Shown here in pieces: positions 5,884-7,734 of a DNA stretch of 7,734 nucleotides. The notes under the pieces were generated by a model. That model had not been told where the DNA came from and searched no databases. It saw only the letters and a program-made list of their open reading frames with translations. The stretch spans positions 1-7,734 of the forward strand of contig DAINBU010000184.1 of the NCBI GenBank assembly GCA_036732755.1, written 5' to 3'. Within the stretch, counting starts at the first letter, position 1. The number at the start of each line of letters is the position of its first letter. Position numbers and translations under genes: made by a program. Source of the DNA: DASRRB01 sp036732755. GTDB lineage: Bacteria > Planctomycetota > B15-G4 > SIAN01.

Positions 5884-6258
5884 TCAGGTCTTCGGACGCT
5901 TGGCGCCGTACAGCGACCGTCCCTGCTTGCGGTCGGTGACGCCGGCCGAGTCGAGCGTGCCGCGGATGATGTGGTAGCGCACGCCGGGGAGGTCGCGCAC
6001 GCGGCCGCCGCGCACGAGCACGATCGAGTGCTCCTGCAGATTGTGACCCACGCCTGGAATGTAGGCGGTGATCTCCTTGCCCGACGCGAGCTTCACGCGC
6101 GCGATCTTGCGGAGCGCGGAGTTCGGCTTCTTCGGGGTCATCGTGCGCACCACCGTGCAGACGCCGCGCTTCTGCGCGCAGGCGTCGAGCGCGGGAGACT
6201 TCGTGTGCGACGGAGGCGGCCTCCGTCCCTTCCTCACCAGCTGGTTGATCGTCGGCAT
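5884..6258 (-). CDS. rpsL: 30S ribosomal protein S12 (uS12)
   Basis: This is a complete 124-residue S12, which sits at the decoding centre and governs accuracy and streptomycin sensitivity. It aligns with E. coli S12 without gaps. TPKKPNSALRK (41-51) keeps the streptomycin-site Lys43 and Lys44; GHNLQEHS (71-78) and GGRVRDLPG (84-92) follow. Residue 88 is Arg, encoded by CGC at 5995-5997, where E. coli and Mycobacterium tuberculosis have Lys. Asp89, the residue methylthiolated by RimO in E. coli, is present. Position 70 is Val (Glu in E. coli). The N-terminal segment GRRPPPSHTK is unusually proline-rich. The ATG at 6256-6258 has a good AAGGA 4 bases upstream. It lies 93 bp after the rpoC stop codon and 50 bp before rpsG. 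Confidence 0.97.
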   Translation of the reverse strand: MPTINQLVRKGRRPPPSHTKSPALDACAQKRGVCTVVRTMTPKKPNSALRKIARVKLASGKEITAYIPGVGHNLQEHSIVLVRGGRVRDLPGVRYHIIRGTLDSAGVTDRKQGRSLYGAKRPKT

Positions 6259-6275
6259 GAGTTCCTTGGTTCTGC

Positions 6276-6296
6276 GGCGCGGATGCGATCCGCGCC
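6276..6296 (-). promoter_or_regulatory. rpsL: Perfect hairpin just upstream of the rpsL ribosome binding site
   Basis: GGCGCGGAT and ATCCGCGCC (6296-6288 with 6284-6276 on the minus strand) form a 9-bp perfect stem with a 3-base loop. It ends 8 bases before the rpsL Shine-Dalgarno sequence. No T-run follows it in the transcript, so it does not look like a terminator. A translational operator, an mRNA stabiliser or a processing site between rpoC and rpsL are possible roles. Confidence 0.45.
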
Positions 6297-6308
6297 AAAA
6301 GGGTCGGC

Positions 6309-6337
6309 CATCTAAGCAAGCCCCGCGGGGCCTTCAA
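6309..6337 (-). promoter_or_regulatory. rpsL: Weak candidate promoter for rpsL-rpsG
   Basis: On the minus strand TTGAAG (6337-6332) is followed after 17 bases by TAGATG (6314-6309). The -35 matches four of six and the -10 three of six consensus positions. The spacer is largely filled by the 12-bp palindrome GCCCCGCGGGGC. Location between rpoC and rpsL is right for an str promoter, but the match is poor and read-through from rpoC is an equal possibility. Confidence 0.22.
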
Positions 6338-6351
6338 GGAGGAGAGCTCCG

Positions 6352-7734
6352 TCAGGCGACGTGCCCGGCTCGCGCCGTCTCCGGCTCCTCCGGCAGGTCG
6401 ATGGTCTCGCCGTGCAGCTTGACCTTCGACTGGTGGTAGTACTTGAACCCCGTTCCGGTCGGGACGAGGTTGCCCAGGATCACGTTCTCCTTGAGGCCGA
6501 CCAGCTCGTCCTTCTTGCCCGCGATCGCGGCCTCGGTCAGGACCTTGGTGGTCTCCTGGAACGAAGCGGCCGAGATCATCGAGTCGGACTGCAGCGACGC
6601 CTTGGTGATGCCGAGCAGCACCGACTCCGCCGTCGCCGGCTTCTTGCGCTCCTTCCTCATCCGCTCGTTGGTGAGGCGGAAGAGGTGGCGGTCGACCATC
6701 GCGCCCGGCAGGAAGTCGGCGTCGCCCGAGTCCTCGACGCGCACCTTGCGCATCATCTGCGAGATGATGACCTCGATGTGCTTGTCGTCGATCGTCACGC
6801 CCTGCGAGCGGTAGACCGCCTGCACCTCGCGCAGCAGGTAGACCTGCAGCTCTTCCTCGCCCTTGATGCGCAGGAGGTCCTGCGGGACGAGCGGCCCCTC
6901 GATCAGCGCGTCGCCGGCGCGCACGCGGTCGCCCGAACGGACGAGCAGGTGGCGGCCGTGCGGCACCAGGTGCTCCATCGGCTCGACGTTCTCGCCTTCC
7001 GGCTTGACGAGGATGGTCCGCTTGCCGCGCTTCAGCTCCTTGGCGAGCTCGACGACGCCGTCGATCTCGGCCATGACGGCCGGCTCCTTGGGCTTGCGCG
7101 CCTCGAAGATCTCGGTGACGCGCGGCAGGCCGCCGGTGATGTCCTGGACGTCGGCCGCTTCCTTGGGCTTCTTCGCCAGCAGGGTGCCGACCGACACCTT
7201 CGCGCCGTCGTCGACGGTGATGTAGCCGCGCTCCGGCAGCGGGTGGCTGTCGAGCAGCGTGCCGTGCTTGTCCTCGATCAGGATCTCGGGGTGCAGGTCG
7301 CCCTTGTGCTCGATCACCATGCGGCGCGTGTTGCCGCTGGCGTCGATCTCGATCTTGATCGTCTTGCCCTCGAGCACGTCCTTGTACCGGACGATGCCCT
7401 CGCGGTCGGAGAGGATCGGCACGTGGTTGGGGTCCCACGACGCGAGCACGGTCCCCTGCTTGACCTCCTGGCCGGCCTTGACCGCGACGAGCGCGCCGAG
7501 CGGGACCGAGTAGCGGTCGAGCTCGCGGCCCTTGGCGTCCTCGAGCAGGATCTCGCCCTGGCGGTCGAAGACGACGTGCTCGCCCTCCTTGGTCTGCACC
7601 ACGCGCAGCTGCGGGTACTTCACGATGCCCTCGCGGCGCGCCTTCACCTCGGAGACGGTGAGCTCGCGCGACGCGACGCCGCCGATGTGGAACGTGCGCA
7701 TGGTCAGCTGCGTGCCGGGCTCGCCGATCGACTG
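6352..7734 (-). CDS. rpoC: RNA polymerase beta' subunit, C-terminal fragment
   Basis: These are the last 460 residues of beta', the subunit carrying much of the RNA polymerase active site. The fragment opens at the window edge with QSIGEPGTQLTMRTFHIGG, which aligns with E. coli residues 921-939 and contains the trigger-loop residues equivalent to Thr931, Met932, Arg933 and His936. About 178 residues then intervene before DITGGLPRV (fragment residues 198-206). This corresponds in place and size to the SI3 insertion of E. coli (about 188 residues), a mark of proteobacteria and related Gram-negative phyla. Conserved C-terminal parts follow: FEARKPKEPA, DKHIEVIISQMMRK, the LLGITKASL...SAASFQETTKVLTEAA region, and LKENVILGNLVPTGTG. 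The tail is acidic and ends in GHVA. The frame has no interruption. The stop codon at 6352-6354 is 93 bp from rpsL. Confidence 0.97.
   Translation of the reverse strand, partial: QSIGEPGTQLTMRTFHIGGVASRELTVSEVKARREGIVKYPQLRVVQTKEGEHVVFDRQGEILLEDAKGRELDRYSVPLGALVAVKAGQEVKQGTVLASWDPNHVPILSDREGIVRYKDVLEGKTIKIEIDASGNTRRMVIEHKGDLHPEILIEDKHGTLLDSHPLPERGYITVDDGAKVSVGTLLAKKPKEAADVQDITGGLPRVTEIFEARKPKEPAVMAEIDGVVELAKELKRGKRTILVKPEGENVEPMEHLVPHGRHLLVRSGDRVRAGDALIEGPLVPQDLLRIKGEEELQVYLLREVQAVYRSQGVTIDDKHIEVIISQMMRKVRVEDSGDADFLPGAMVDRHLFRLTNERMRKERKKPATAESVLLGITKASLQSDSMISAASFQETTKVLTEAAIAGKKDELVGLKENVILGNLVPTGTGFKYYHQSKVKLHGETIDLPEEPETARAGHVA

Overview
The window is a very GC-rich bacterial chromosome segment carrying the junction of three core transcription and translation clusters, all on the minus strand. 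Read in transcription order (right to left) it holds the 3' end of rpoC, then rpsL, rpsG, fusA, rpsJ, rplC and the 5' end of rplD. These are the tail of the rpoBC operon, the str operon and the start of the S10 operon. The large insert inside the RpoC trigger loop and the Trp-Asn-Phe motif of L3 point to a Gram-negative, proteobacteria-like lineage. A Desulfobacterota, Myxococcota or Binatota-like organism is my best guess, but no marker here settles the phylum.

Layout: rplD 5' end (1-150), rplC (176-838), rpsJ (925-1236), a 283-bp regulatory gap with a near-consensus promoter (1237-1519), fusA (1520-3571), a 131-bp divergent control region (3572-3702), a radical SAM gene on the opposite strand (3703-5292), a short convergent gap with a strong hairpin (5293-5359), rpsG (5360-5833), rpsL (5884-6258), a 93-bp gap with hairpins (6259-6351) and the rpoC 3' end (6352-7734).

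Two departures from the textbook str operon stand out. First, a 529-residue radical SAM protein with a SPASM-like C-terminal cysteine set lies between rpsG and fusA in the opposite direction. It splits the operon, so fusA probably needs its own promoter. Second, tuf (EF-Tu) is absent from its usual place between fusA and rpsJ, where only a non-coding gap with a promoter is found. At both break points a GC-rich hairpin followed by a T-run has a -10-like hexamer in its loop, which suggests compact terminator/promoter switches.

Smaller protein-level oddities are Arg at S12 position 88 (Lys in E. coli; Lys-to-Arg there gives streptomycin resistance), an EF-G whose two domain IV tip loops differ from the canonical sequences, and an L3 without the glutamine methylated in E. 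coli. The radical SAM gene is the only non-housekeeping gene. Its substrate cannot be read from the sequence and no precursor peptide is evident beside it.
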